Source: Syntrophomonadaceae bacterium (GTDB lineage: Bacteria > Bacillota > DSM-12270 > Thermacetogeniales > Thermacetogeniaceae). Taken from it: a DNA stretch of 64,000 nt. The notes beneath the pieces were generated by a model that worked only from the letters and a program-made list of their open reading frames with translations, did not search any database and was not told the origin of the DNA. Location of the stretch: assembly GCA_012840385.1 (NCBI GenBank), contig DULK01000093.1, positions 1 to 64,000 of the forward strand, read 5' to 3'. The position numbers and the translations under genes are program-made. Shown one piece after another: positions 26,438 to 37,255 of this stretch (positions within the stretch are counted from its first letter, which is position 1; every line of letters starts with the position of its first letter).

Positions 26438-26803
26438 GTGCGCTGGAAGTTTTTATTCATCGGCTTGTTATGGGGGACTGCGGTAAGTGTCGGCAATTAT
26501 TATTACCTCAAACTGGTGGTAAAAAAAAATGAAAACCGGCCTCCACGGGATAAGATCCTGGCGGTTGTCAACTGCTATATAATGCGCTATTTTATTAATA
26601 TCGCTGCACTTCTGTCTATATACTGGATTTTCAGGGATATCTGGACGATTGCGGGGACGGGGATCGGCCTTACGGTGATGAAAAACGTCACTGCTGTGCT
26701 GGAACTAAGAAGGGGCAGGGACGAACACCGGAAAGCCGCAGCAAAGAGGAAGTCCTACAAGAGGATCCTTGATTACCCTGATGATTATGACCGGTACTGG
26801 TGA
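26438..26803 (+). CDS. atpI: ATP synthase subunit I
   Basis: A 121-residue membrane protein with about four hydrophobic segments and a very basic tail (RRGRDEHRKAAAKRKSYKR). AtpI helps assemble the c-ring. The GTG start lies nine bases after the preceding stop. A palindromic repeat begins within a few bases of its stop and separates it from atpB. Confidence 0.78.
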   Translation: MRWKFLFIGLLWGTAVSVGNYYYLKLVVKKNENRPPRDKILAVVNCYIMRYFINIAALLSIYWIFRDIWTIAGTGIGLTVMKNVTAVLELRRGRDEHRKAAAKRKSYKRILDYPDDYDRYW

Positions 26804-26805
26804 TT

Positions 26806-27085
26806 ATACGCTCACGCCGTCCATGCGGCACCATCGAAAGAATGAAAATAGTGGTTTATCCTTGCAGGCGCAGCGACCTTACGGAGGTTGTTACCTCGCC
26901 CTTGACGAGGAGCAGCTAACGGCAGCCGAATCGAAACAGGAAGTTGAGATAGGCGACTATGCGCCATGGACGGCGTCATAGGAGCCGGTCGGCTGCCGTC
27001 TGCGACGAGTCTTAGGGCGAGTTCAACCGGAGTCCGGGAGCAAGCGCAAGGATAAACCGGAACATATTACAGGGCAGGTTTTTAA
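26806..27085 (-). repeat. Large palindromic repeat, copy R4, inside the atp cluster
   Basis: This copy is inverted relative to R3. Reading the plus strand, it runs from CTCACGCCGTCCATGCGG through GTTTATCCTTGC, GTTACCTCGCCCTTGACG, AACGGCAGCCGA, an inner hairpin (GACTATGCGCC...GGCGTCATAG), TCGGCTGCCGTC, AGGGCGAGTTCAACC and GCAAGGATAAACCGG to ACAGGGCAGG. It fills almost the whole 346-base gap between atpI and atpB. Confidence 0.85.
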
Positions 27086-27149
27086 GGTTTAATGTAATTT
27101 GTTAAAATAGTTTTAAAATAGTTAGATGGGAAGGAAAGGGGTACAGGAA

Positions 27150-27827
27150 GTGGAGGGCCACACCAGCGACATCTTATTCAAACTTTTTGGTTTACCGGTG
27201 ACAAGCCATGTCACAACCATGTGGGCGATCATGGCGGTTTTGCTTGTTCTTTGCCTGATCGTGTCGAGAAGCTTGCAAAAGGTTCCCGGCCGCTTGCAGA
27301 GTTTGGCCGAGTTTACCGTGGAAGGGCTGCTGAACTTTTTCGGAGGCATTTTGGGTCGGGAGAAGGCGCGCCGCTACTTCCCCTTTTTAGCGACCTTCTT
27401 CCTTTTCATTCTGTTTTCCAACTGGTCGGGAATTCTACCGGGTGCCGGTCACCTGAAGGGTTTCAAACCCCCAACCAGCACCTGGAGCGTAACCATCGGG
27501 CTGGCCATCGTGGTTTTTGTCCTGGTACAGGTGGCGGGAATCCGGGAAAAGGGCCTGGGCTACCTGAAGCACTTCATACAGCCCATCCCGATTCTACTGC
27601 CTTTGAATATCATTGAGGAACTCGTCAAACCCCTGTCTCTTTCCCTCCGACTTTACGGCAACATCTTTGGAGAAGAAACTGTGGCGGCAGTTCTGCTCAG
27701 CCTGGCGCCATACTTCTCACCGATTCCCATGCAGCTGCTGGGCCTGCTCTTCGGCTTTATCCAGGCACTGGTCTTTACGACTCTGGCAGCGATTTACATA
27801 TCCATCGCCACCGCCGAGGGTCATTGA
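27150..27827 (+). CDS. atpB: ATP synthase subunit a
   Basis: A 225-residue F0 subunit that forms the ion half-channels. Five or six membrane segments are visible. The essential arginine lies in LSLRLYGNIFGEE. GTG 27150 (MEGHTSDILFKLFG) sits eight bases after GGAAAGGGG; ATG 27126 is an alternative adding eight residues. It follows repeat R4 rather than atpI directly, so it may rely on read-through or its own promoter. Confidence 0.95.
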   Translation: MEGHTSDILFKLFGLPVTSHVTTMWAIMAVLLVLCLIVSRSLQKVPGRLQSLAEFTVEGLLNFFGGILGREKARRYFPFLATFFLFILFSNWSGILPGAGHLKGFKPPTSTWSVTIGLAIVVFVLVQVAGIREKGLGYLKHFIQPIPILLPLNIIEELVKPLSLSLRLYGNIFGEETVAAVLLSLAPYFSPIPMQLLGLLFGFIQALVFTTLAAIYISIATAEGH

Positions 27828-27950
27828 AAGAGCAATGGAGTTGTCGATCCGGCCGTAATCCTCTGTTACAAGACGGCCTGGAGATATAATATGACTGATG
27901 CAAGAAGTGATTAGAATTGAGGATGAACATTCGGAAAGGAGGGAGACAAT

Positions 27951-28181
27951 TTGGTAAATGCGATCATTGCGCTGGCAGTTGCCCTTGTAATGGGGATCGC
28001 TACAGTGGGTCCTGCTGTGGGGCAGGGTAATGCAGCAGCAAAAGCCATGGAAGGAATCGCCCGCCAGCCGGAAGCGGCCGGAGAACTGCGAACAACGCTG
28101 ATCATTGCGTTGGCCTTTATGGAGGCGTTGACCATTTACGGACTCTTAATTGCTTTTATGCTGCTGGGAAAAATTGGTTAG
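27951..28181 (+). CDS. atpE: ATP synthase subunit c
   Basis: A 76-residue proteolipid with two membrane helices joined by the polar loop ARQPEA. The ion-binding glutamate is E58 in [11 protein letters not shown]25 (GPAVGQG) is kept as in sodium-type rings, but the Ser/Thr pair that follows the glutamate in sodium-binding c subunits is replaced by Ala-Leu. Proton coupling is therefore more likely. TTG 27951 follows GGAAAGGAGGGAG. Confidence 0.95.
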   Translation: MVNAIIALAVALVMGIATVGPAVGQGNAAAKAMEGIARQPEAAGELRTTLIIALAFMEALTIYGLLIAFMLLGKIG

Positions 28182-28269
28182 CTAAAGGTCTTTGGGATCT
28201 CCCCGGGGGCGTTGGTTCAGCCTTACGAGACGCCCCCGGTATTTGACCCGCCTGATGGAGGGAATTTTC

Positions 28270-28755
28270 GTGGAATTTACCTGGTATGAGTTCACATGGG
28301 CAATTATCAATTTTCTCGTGATTCTTGCCATCCTGTATAAATTTTTCTATAATCCTGTGATCAAGTTTCTGGATAACCGCAGTGACGAGATCAGGCGCAA
28401 CATCTCCGAGGCCGAGCAGGCGCGGGCGGAGGCGGAGGCGGTGCTCGAGGAGTACCGCAACAAGCTGGCCGGCGCAAAGCAGGAGGCCCAGGAGATAGTT
28501 GCCAGGGCGACCAGGGTTGGTGAGGAGGCGCGTGCCGCACTGCTGGAGCAGAGCAGGGCAGAGGCCGCGGCGCTGCTGGAAAAGGCGCACCAGGAGATCC
28601 AGCGCGAGCGCGATGATGCCCTGAAGACGCTGCGCCAGGAGGTGGCTTCCCTGGCCGTGATGGCGGCGGAAAAGATTTTGGGCAGGACTGTGACAAAGGA
28701 AGACCATACAAAGATGGTGGATCAGTTCCTGGATGAGGTAGGGGAAGTTCATTGA
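28270..28755 (+). CDS. atpF: ATP synthase subunit b
   Basis: A 161-residue peripheral-stalk subunit. One N-terminal membrane helix (WAIINFLVILAILYKFF) precedes a long charged coiled coil rich in Ala, Glu, Arg and Gln. GTG 28270 follows GATGGAGGGA; the upstream in-frame part from 28192 is not like the family. Its stop overlaps the atpH start in TGATG. Confidence 0.94.
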   Translation: MEFTWYEFTWAIINFLVILAILYKFFYNPVIKFLDNRSDEIRRNISEAEQARAEAEAVLEEYRNKLAGAKQEAQEIVARATRVGEEARAALLEQSRAEAAALLEKAHQEIQRERDDALKTLRQEVASLAVMAAEKILGRTVTKEDHTKMVDQFLDEVGEVH

Positions 28756-29315
28756 TGCAAAATGCCATTGCCCGCCGTTACGCCAGGGCCCTGTTTCAAC
28801 TGGCCAAGGAACAGGGTAGTCTCGATGCTGCGGCCTCCGATCTCCAGATCATATCTAAATTCCTGGAGGATCCTGCTCTAAAGGATCTGCTGGGACATCA
28901 GCGGATCTCCTCCCGCAGGAAAAAAGAGATCGTGCGGGCGCTGTGGGAGAAACTCGTCTCCCGCACGGTTCTGGCTTTTATCGAACTGCTTGTAGACAAG
29001 CACCGGGAGCGCTACCTGGATGCTATAGTTGAAGTTTTCTCGGACCTTTTACGAGCGGAACGGAATATTGCAGTGGCGGAAGTAAAGACCGCCTTCCCCC
29101 TTGACCCCGAAGCAGAAGCAAGGGTGCGGCAGGTGCTGGAAAAGCATTTTAAAAAGCAAATTGAATTGAAAGTAAGCGTGCACCCGGAGCTGATCGGAGG
29201 AATGGTGATCAAGGTGGGTGACCGGATCATTGATGGGAGCGTCTCCAAGCGGTTGGCTTTGATGGGGGCGCGACTCGCTGACAGATCTTTAGGAAAGCTA
29301 GAGGTGGGAACATAA
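28755..29315 (+). CDS. atpH: ATP synthase subunit delta
   Basis: A 186-residue stalk subunit joining b to the alpha3beta3 head. The N-terminal helical domain starts AIARRYARALFQLAKEQ. The conserved C-terminal GGMVIKVGDRIIDGSVSKRL segment is present. It is coupled to atpF and abuts atpA. Confidence 0.95.
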   Translation: MQNAIARRYARALFQLAKEQGSLDAAASDLQIISKFLEDPALKDLLGHQRISSRRKKEIVRALWEKLVSRTVLAFIELLVDKHRERYLDAIVEVFSDLLRAERNIAVAEVKTAFPLDPEAEARVRQVLEKHFKKQIELKVSVHPELIGGMVIKVGDRIIDGSVSKRLALMGARLADRSLGKLEVGT

Positions 29316-30851
<1,536 letters not shown>

Positions 30852-30866
30852 AAAAGTGAAGTCAGA

Positions 30867-30905
30867 CGCACATGCCGCCCAGGCGGCACTATCAGAATGC
30901 AGGTG
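30867..30905 (+). repeat. Small fragment related to the palindromic repeat
   Basis: The stretch ACATGCCGCCCAGGCGGCAC resembles the left outer segment of repeat R8 at 42742. It lies in the atpA–atpG gap, which shows no gene and no terminator. Confidence 0.5.
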
Positions 30906-31005
30906 AAGTCAGGGTTGGGGGTTGATTCATAACTGGCGTTGAACAGGCTTCCGACATCTGACATCACACCTCGGACATCTATTACAAGGTGGGTGACGCC
31001 AATCT

Positions 31006-31869
31006 ATGCCGGAGCAAATGCGTGACATCAAACGGCGCATACGGAGCATCAAAAACACCGAGCAGATCACCAAGGCCATGGAAATGGTGGCCGCGGCACG
31101 CCTGCGTCGCGCCCAGTCAAAGGTTGAATCGGCAAGACCTTACGCCGAGGAGATTCGCAAAATGGCCGGGCGGATCGCTGCTTCCCTTGAAGACGTTTCC
31201 CATCCTCTCCTTGTGGAGCGGGAGGTCAGGAACACCGGTTTTGTAATCTTTACCTCCGACCGCGGCCTGTGCGGAGCATTTAACGCCCGGGTGATCAGGT
31301 TTGCCCAGGATGTTTTAAGGGAAAGGGATGCCAGAAGTATCGTGGCGGTGGGCCGCAAGGGGCGCGATTTCTTCCGGCGGCGTGGGTACGATCTGCTGGC
31401 CGAATTTATCGGAATAGGTGATGAGCCGGGGGTTGATGTCGCTCGGGAGGTTGTGCGACATATATTAAAACTCTATGAAAGCGGAGCACTGGATGAGATC
31501 AACCTGGTTTATACCGAGTTTGTATCGACTTCCAGGCAGCGCCCGGTGGTGAGACGCCTCCTGCCTATAGAGATTCCCACAGGTGATGGAAATGAGAGCA
31601 GGCGGGCAGACGATTACATCTACGAACCCAGCCCGAAGAGGGTCCTTGACATCATCTTGCCCCGGTTTGTGGAGGCCCAGGTTTACCGTGCCATGCTGGA
31701 GGCAAAGGTCAGCGAACACGCTGCCCGGATGCTGGCAATGGGAAATGCCACCGAAAATGCCGGGGAAATGATCAACCAGCTGACCCTGTCATTCAACAAG
31801 GCAAGACAGGCGGCGATTACCAAGGAACTGACCGAAATCGTCACCGGGGCGGAAGCGTTGAAAGGATAA
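31006..31869 (+). CDS. atpG: ATP synthase subunit gamma
   Basis: A 287-residue rotor shaft. The N-terminal helix MRDIKRRIRSIKNTEQITKAM, the FTSDRGLCGAFN motif and the C-terminal helix with RMLAMGNATENAGEMI...LSFNKARQAAITKEL are all present. It ends 12 bases before atpD. Confidence 0.97.
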   Translation: MPEQMRDIKRRIRSIKNTEQITKAMEMVAAARLRRAQSKVESARPYAEEIRKMAGRIAASLEDVSHPLLVEREVRNTGFVIFTSDRGLCGAFNARVIRFAQDVLRERDARSIVAVGRKGRDFFRRRGYDLLAEFIGIGDEPGVDVAREVVRHILKLYESGALDEINLVYTEFVSTSRQRPVVRRLLPIEIPTGDGNESRRADDYIYEPSPKRVLDIILPRFVEAQVYRAMLEAKVSEHAARMLAMGNATENAGEMINQLTLSFNKARQAAITKELTEIVTGAEALKG

Positions 31870-33323
<1,454 letters not shown>

Positions 33324-33324
<1 letters not shown>

Positions 33325-33737
33325 TGAAGAGCTTTAAGCTGGAAATAGTAAATCCGGAGCGGGTTGTCGTCTCCGAAGAAGTGGAATCGGTGGTGCTCCC
33401 TGCCGTTGACGGCTTCCTGGGTATCCTGCGCAACCACGTGCCTATCTTCGGCGGCCTGGACATCGGCGTGATCAGGTACCGCAAGGAGGGGAAATCCCAC
33501 ACCGTGGCGTGCAACCTTGGAGTCTTCGAGATGCGGGAAAACACCCTCCGGGTCCTGGCAGATACTGCCGAGCGGGGTGAAGACATCGACGTGTTGCGCG
33601 CCCAGGAGGCCAAGAAGCGGGCCGAACGGCGCCTCCAGGAAAAGGCCCAGGACTTGGACTACGTCCGTGCCGAGCTTGCTCTGAAGCGTGCCATCGCCCG
33701 CCTCAAGGCGGCTGCGGGGGAAGGTAAGGGAAGGTAA
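33324..33737 (+). CDS. atpC: ATP synthase subunit epsilon
   Basis: A 137-residue regulatory rotor subunit. The N-terminal beta-sandwich contains DGFLGILRNHVPIFGGL and ends with FEMRENTLRVLADTAE. A C-terminal helical pair follows (AQEAKKRAERRLQEKAQDLDY). Repeat R5 starts about ten bases after the stop, so the operon ends here. Confidence 0.95.
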
Positions 33738-33747
33738 TAAGTGCCGG

Positions 33748-34008
33748 GATCGCCTTAAGATTCGTCGCAGACGGCAGCCGAGCGGCTCCTATGACGACCT
33801 CCGTGGCGCATAGTCGCCTAGCTCCCCCCGCACTCAATGGCACTTTCTCTCTGTAACGAGATAATTAATGACAGCCAGTTCCGAATGAACGTTATAGGTA
33901 GAATTCCCTTTGAGTGCGGGATCGCTTCGGCTGTCGTTAGCTGCTCCTCGTCAAGGGCGAGGTAACAACCTCCGTAAAGTCGCTGCGGCTGCAAGGATAA
34001 GCCACTGT
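33748..34008 (+). repeat. Large palindromic repeat, copy R5, with nested element
   Basis: Left arm GATTCGTCGCAGACGGCAGC, an inner hairpin (CTATGACGACC...TGGCGCATAG) and right arm TTCGGCTGTCGTTAGCTGC, AAGGGCGAGGTAACAACC, GCAAGGATAAGCC. A 95-bp element occupies the apex (33826–33920). It lies between the convergent atpC and feoA genes and may act as a two-way terminator, since neither has another visible one. Confidence 0.85.
33826..33920. mobile_element. 95-bp MITE-like element, copy A
   Basis: Ends are the inverted pair CCCCGCACTCAA and TTGAGTGCGGG. The body is AT-rich and non-coding (GGCACTTTCTCT, then CGAATGAACGTTATAG). A second, diverged copy sits at the same place in repeat R6. It is too short to code for a transposase, so any mobility would need one encoded elsewhere. 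Confidence 0.65.
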
Positions 34009-34010
34009 TA

Positions 34011-34334
34011 TTATTCTGAGGAGAATGAATCCCGGTGATTTAACCACCGCCGCCACAAACCGTGCCGGTAACGATGACGGCCGCAGGCCGCACCCGCCCC
34101 GGGTTCTTTAGCCACCTCGATGCTTTGAGCGGTTTCTGTATCGACGGCAAGCTGGGTGTGGCCCACCTGAATGACGTAGGAAGGAAACTTTTGGAGCAGC
34201 CTAATCGGGAGCCCGGGGTAAAGCCCCAGGGCTAATAACTTCCTGACCTTGTCGGGATTGCTGTTGGTCAGGGAGAAAATTCTGCCGTGCTGGCCTACCT
34301 CCATGTTGGTAAGTGTTACCACATTAACCGGCAT
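34011..34334 (-). CDS. feoA: FeoA-domain protein
   Basis: A 107-residue small SH3-like protein; FeoA partners FeoB in ferrous iron uptake on the cytoplasmic side. Residues 1–75 carry the family pattern (NMEVGQHGRIFSL, LLALGLYPGLPIRLLQ, VIQVGHTQLAVDTETAQSIEV). The last 30 or so residues are an unusual basic, His/Arg-rich tail (GRHRYRHGLWRRWLNHRD) whose end abuts repeat R5. It overlaps the Cys-rich gene by 11 bases. Confidence 0.88.
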   Translation of the reverse strand: MPVNVVTLTNMEVGQHGRIFSLTNSNPDKVRKLLALGLYPGLPIRLLQKFPSYVIQVGHTQLAVDTETAQSIEVAKEPGAGAACGRHRYRHGLWRRWLNHRDSFSSE

Positions 34335-34512
34335 GTCTTCTTTCCCCCATCCATTTTTTCAACCACCTGATCAATCCCGGTTCTTTGGGTATTTCATAGC
34401 CGCAGTGCGGGCACTTCAGTTTACCGCAAGTTCCGTGCAAGGGACAGCCGCTGCAACCTGCAACGGCGTCTTTCTCTAGAAATTCCAAACCGCAAAATGA
34501 ACACCTGATCAC
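34324..34512 (-). CDS. Cys-rich zinc-ribbon protein between feoB and feoA
   Basis: A 62-residue protein with seven cysteines: CSFC (4,7), CSGC (20,23), C29 and CPHC (34,37), then a basic helix (WLKKWMGERR). It probably binds zinc or an iron–sulfur cluster. The GTG overlaps the feoB stop by four bases and its end overlaps feoA, so it is a translationally coupled part of the iron-uptake operon. It differs from the FeoC and FeoB-associated Cys-rich proteins I know; its role, perhaps metal sensing or delivery, is unproven. Confidence 0.8.
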   Translation of the reverse strand: MIRCSFCGLEFLEKDAVAGCSGCPLHGTCGKLKCPHCGYEIPKEPGLIRWLKKWMGERRHAG

Positions 34513-36563
34513 AGGCTCACCCCCAGGAAAAGGATCAGCCGGTACAGCAGGTATCCCGACAAAAAGGCGAACGGAAAGATAAAGGAGGCTATGGCGGCGG
34601 CGGTTTTCACCCCGCGCTCCTTAATCATCATGGTGAACTGGGCGATGCACGGCACGAACAGCGTCAGGGTGGCCGATGCCACCACCAACTGTGTGCCCGT
34701 AAGCCCTCCGCTGCGGTAGAGGTCGAACAATCCTGCGGCGCCGTAGTCCCTTCTGAAGAATCCGAACAGGAACACCTGCGCCGTCTGTGCCGGCAACCCG
34801 AGCCACTTGACTAGAGGGGTCAACACGGCGATCAGGAACTGGAAGACCCCTGTCAGCTCCCCGAACCAGATCAAAACACTGGCCAGGATGAAGAGCGGCA
34901 GCACTTCGACGAAGTACCACTGCATCCTGGTGTATGTTTTCATGAATACGTTCTGCCACCTCGGCCAGCGCATGGGGGGAAGTTCCATGTAGAAACCGGA
35001 TGGCTCCCCGGGGATCAGCCTGGCGGTTAAAAAACCTACCAGAATAAAGACCAGGGAGATAAATCCCACCCAAACGGCCATCGCCTTTGGCCGTCCGGAA
35101 AGAACGGCCAGGATCACACCCAGTTGGGCGGAACAGGGGATTGCCAGGGCGAGCAGCAGGGTTGCGATCACCCGTTCCCGGGGCGATTCCAGAGTGCGGG
35201 TGACCATGGTGGCCATAGTGTCACACCCGAAGCCGAGGGTCATGGGGATCACCGCCCGTCCGCTCAGGCCGACCCACTTGAAGACCCGGTCCACCAGCAT
35301 TGCCAGCCGGGGCAGGTAGCCGGAGTCTTCGATTACGGAGAAGACCAGGAAAAAGGTTCCGACGATGGGAAGTACGATGGCTATGGCATACCTCAGAGCA
35401 AGGGTGAGAACTCCGTAGTCTTTTGCCAGCAGGCTTTGCACGGCCGGCCAGGGGACATAGCTCGTCACCAGGCTGTTTATCAAGGGGTTAACAACGGTTT
35501 CATAACCGGTTTCCAGATAGTCCACCAGGGTTCCGGCCCCAAAGACCCCCACGAACCGGTACAGGCCGAAATAGAGAACAAGCAGCAGGATCGGGATTCC
35601 GGTGAGGGGCTGCATGGTCAGCCTGCTGATGCGTTCCCCCCAACTAAGGCGGTGCTGCGGCCGTTCTGTCACCACCTGCCGGCACAGCTTGCTCACCCTG
35701 TCCTGGCGCCGTTTCCCGATGACGAAGTTGAGGGATTCCTGACCGCTCGCCTGTAATCCAGCGACAAGCTCATTTATTCTATCATAGTTTGCAGTATCCC
35801 GTTTGGCGACGAGCTCGTGAATTTCCCGGTCGCCCTGCAGCAGCAATAGGGCCACAGCCCGTTTGGTAAGGCCGTAATTGTTTGAAAGCAGCTGTTCGAT
35901 TTTTAAGATGTTTTTCTCGATTTCGGGAGTATAGACAACCAAATGGCGCGGTGCGTCCTGGCTTTCTGCTTGCCTCTTAGTATGGAGACGGTAACCGGCC
36001 ACAACTTCCCTGAGCCGGTCCAGGCCGAGCCTGTATACGGCGGAGGTGGCGACAACGGGGACTCCCAGGAGCGCTTCCAGCTTGCGGAAATCTATGTTAA
36101 TCCCAAGTCTCCTGGCTTCATCGATCATATTCACGACAAGCACAACAGGGAAGCCGGCCTCGATCAGCTGCAGGGTCAGATTAAGCATGCGCTCCAGGTT
36201 CTTGGCGTCGACGACGTGCAGGACCACCCCGGGCTGCTCCTCCAGCAGGAGCCGTCTTGTAACCCTTTCCTCTTCGGTAATTGGCATTAAAGAATACATT
36301 CCGGGGGTGTCCACTACTCCCAATACCGCCCTTCCTAATGAGGACTTTCCCCTGGAGACTTCGACGGTGGTGCCGGGGTAGTTGGATACTGTGGCCCGGG
36401 CACCCGTCAGCAGGTTAAAGAGCACGCTCTTGCCCACGTTGGGGGTACCCACAAGGGCGACCTGATACATGAAGTGAGCAGCCGGGGTTTTGTCGCGGCT
36501 TTGGGTGCCTGACCAGGTTTTAAGAACGGGAAACAGGCCTGTCTTTGAGTGGCAGTGTTCCAT
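34509..36563 (-). CDS. feoB: Ferrous iron transporter FeoB
   Basis: A 684-residue membrane protein with an N-terminal G domain and a C-terminal transport domain. G motifs: GTPNVGKSVLFN near 39, the G2 threonine in NYPGTTVEV, DTPGMYSL, and the NKxD equivalent NMID. A helical spacer follows, then eight or more membrane segments with Gate motifs (GFGCDTMATMVTRT, PCSAQLGV). The ATG at 36563 follows GGGGAGTG; the first 30 or so residues (MEHCHSKTGLFPV...) are an extra His/Cys-bearing extension. A Fur box lies upstream. Confidence 0.96.
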   Translation of the reverse strand: MEHCHSKTGLFPVLKTWSGTQSRDKTPAAHFMYQVALVGTPNVGKSVLFNLLTGARATVSNYPGTTVEVSRGKSSLGRAVLGVVDTPGMYSLMPITEEERVTRRLLLEEQPGVVLHVVDAKNLERMLNLTLQLIEAGFPVVLVVNMIDEARRLGINIDFRKLEALLGVPVVATSAVYRLGLDRLREVVAGYRLHTKRQAESQDAPRHLVVYTPEIEKNILKIEQLLSNNYGLTKRAVALLLLQGDREIHELVAKRDTANYDRINELVAGLQASGQESLNFVIGKRRQDRVSKLCRQVVTERPQHRLSWGERISRLTMQPLTGIPILLLVLYFGLYRFVGVFGAGTLVDYLETGYETVVNPLINSLVTSYVPWPAVQSLLAKDYGVLTLALRYAIAIVLPIVGTFFLVFSVIEDSGYLPRLAMLVDRVFKWVGLSGRAVIPMTLGFGCDTMATMVTRTLESPRERVIATLLLALAIPCSAQLGVILAVLSGRPKAMAVWVGFISLVFILVGFLTARLIPGEPSGFYMELPPMRWPRWQNVFMKTYTRMQWYFVEVLPLFILASVLIWFGELTGVFQFLIAVLTPLVKWLGLPAQTAQVFLFGFFRRDYGAAGLFDLYRSGGLTGTQLVVASATLTLFVPCIAQFTMMIKERGVKTAAAIASFIFPFAFLSGYLLYRLILFLGVSL

Positions 36564-36605
36564 GGATTCACTCCCCGCTGTGAGATGTATAAAAAATCAG
36601 GTTAT

Positions 36606-36626
36606 TGAGAATGATAATCATTTTCA
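36606..36626 (-). promoter_or_regulatory. Fur box of the feo operon
   Basis: The 21-bp near-perfect palindrome TGAGAATGAT-A-ATCATTTTCA closely matches the classic Fur consensus. It lies 43 bases upstream of the feoB ATG. On the minus strand TTGAAA followed 17 bases later by TAACCT could be the promoter, which the box would cover. A Fur-family gene is nearby at 37256. Confidence 0.85.
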
Positions 36627-36759
36627 ATTATAATTATAGTGGTCGCCAACCACCGGGTCAAGGGCAGACAAGCAGACAAGGGGACGGTTCTCTTGTCTAA
36701 AATACAGCACCAGGGCTTGCTCAGACCGGTTCTAAGGCAGCTGCGGAACTGTGTAACGA

Positions 36760-37160
36760 AACCTGAACATTTTCAGGGCAGACGATCACGCCGCCTCCGG
36801 CGGCACCAACAGAGGATGAAAATCTGGTTATCCTTGCGCTTGCTCCCGGACTCCGGTTTAACTCGCCCTAAAACTCGTCGCAGACGGCAGCCGACCGCCT
36901 CCTACGCTGCATCCATGCAGCGGAGTCGGCTACTTTCCCCGCACTCAATAGCACTTTCTCTATAATTAGGTGATTTAATAACAATCAATCTCGAATGAAC
37001 ATTAAAGGAAAGGATTTCCTTTGAGTGCGGGGTCAGTTCGGCTGCCGTTAGCTGCTCCTTCGTTAAGGGCGAGTAACAACCTCCGTAGGTCGCGGCGCCT
37101 GCAAGGATAACCGGAATGTATTTACAAGGCAAGATAAACCTGAACATTTCCAGGGCAGGA
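36760..37160 (+). repeat. Large palindromic repeat, copy R6 (fullest), with nested element
   Basis: Both outer ends carry CTGAACATTTTCAGGGCAG-like segments. Then come the CCGCCTCCGGCGG hairpin, TCTGGTTATCCTTGCGC, AACTCGCCCTAAAACTCG, CGGCAGCCGA, an inner CTGCATCCATGCAG hairpin, the 95-bp nested element, TCGGCTGCCGTTAGC, AAGGGCGAGTAAC and GCAAGGATAACCGG. It lies between the divergent feoB and fur genes. Around 36655–36760 a short extra non-coding stretch (AGACAAGCAGACAAGGGG) precedes it. Confidence 0.88.
36937..37032. mobile_element. 96-bp MITE-like element, copy B
   Basis: Perfect 12-bp inverted ends CCCCGCACTCAA / TTGAGTGCGGGG enclose an AT-rich body similar to copy A (GCACTTTCTCT, CGAATGAACATTAAAGG). 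It occupies the apex of repeat R6, where R8 has only about 18 other bases. Confidence 0.7.
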
Positions 37161-37255
37161 AAAGGGATGATTTTGGGGAATACATAGTTGTTTCCCTATA
37201 TTCATATGATAGGTTGTGGCGGTGTATGGTAATTAATAGAATAAGAGGCGGGATT

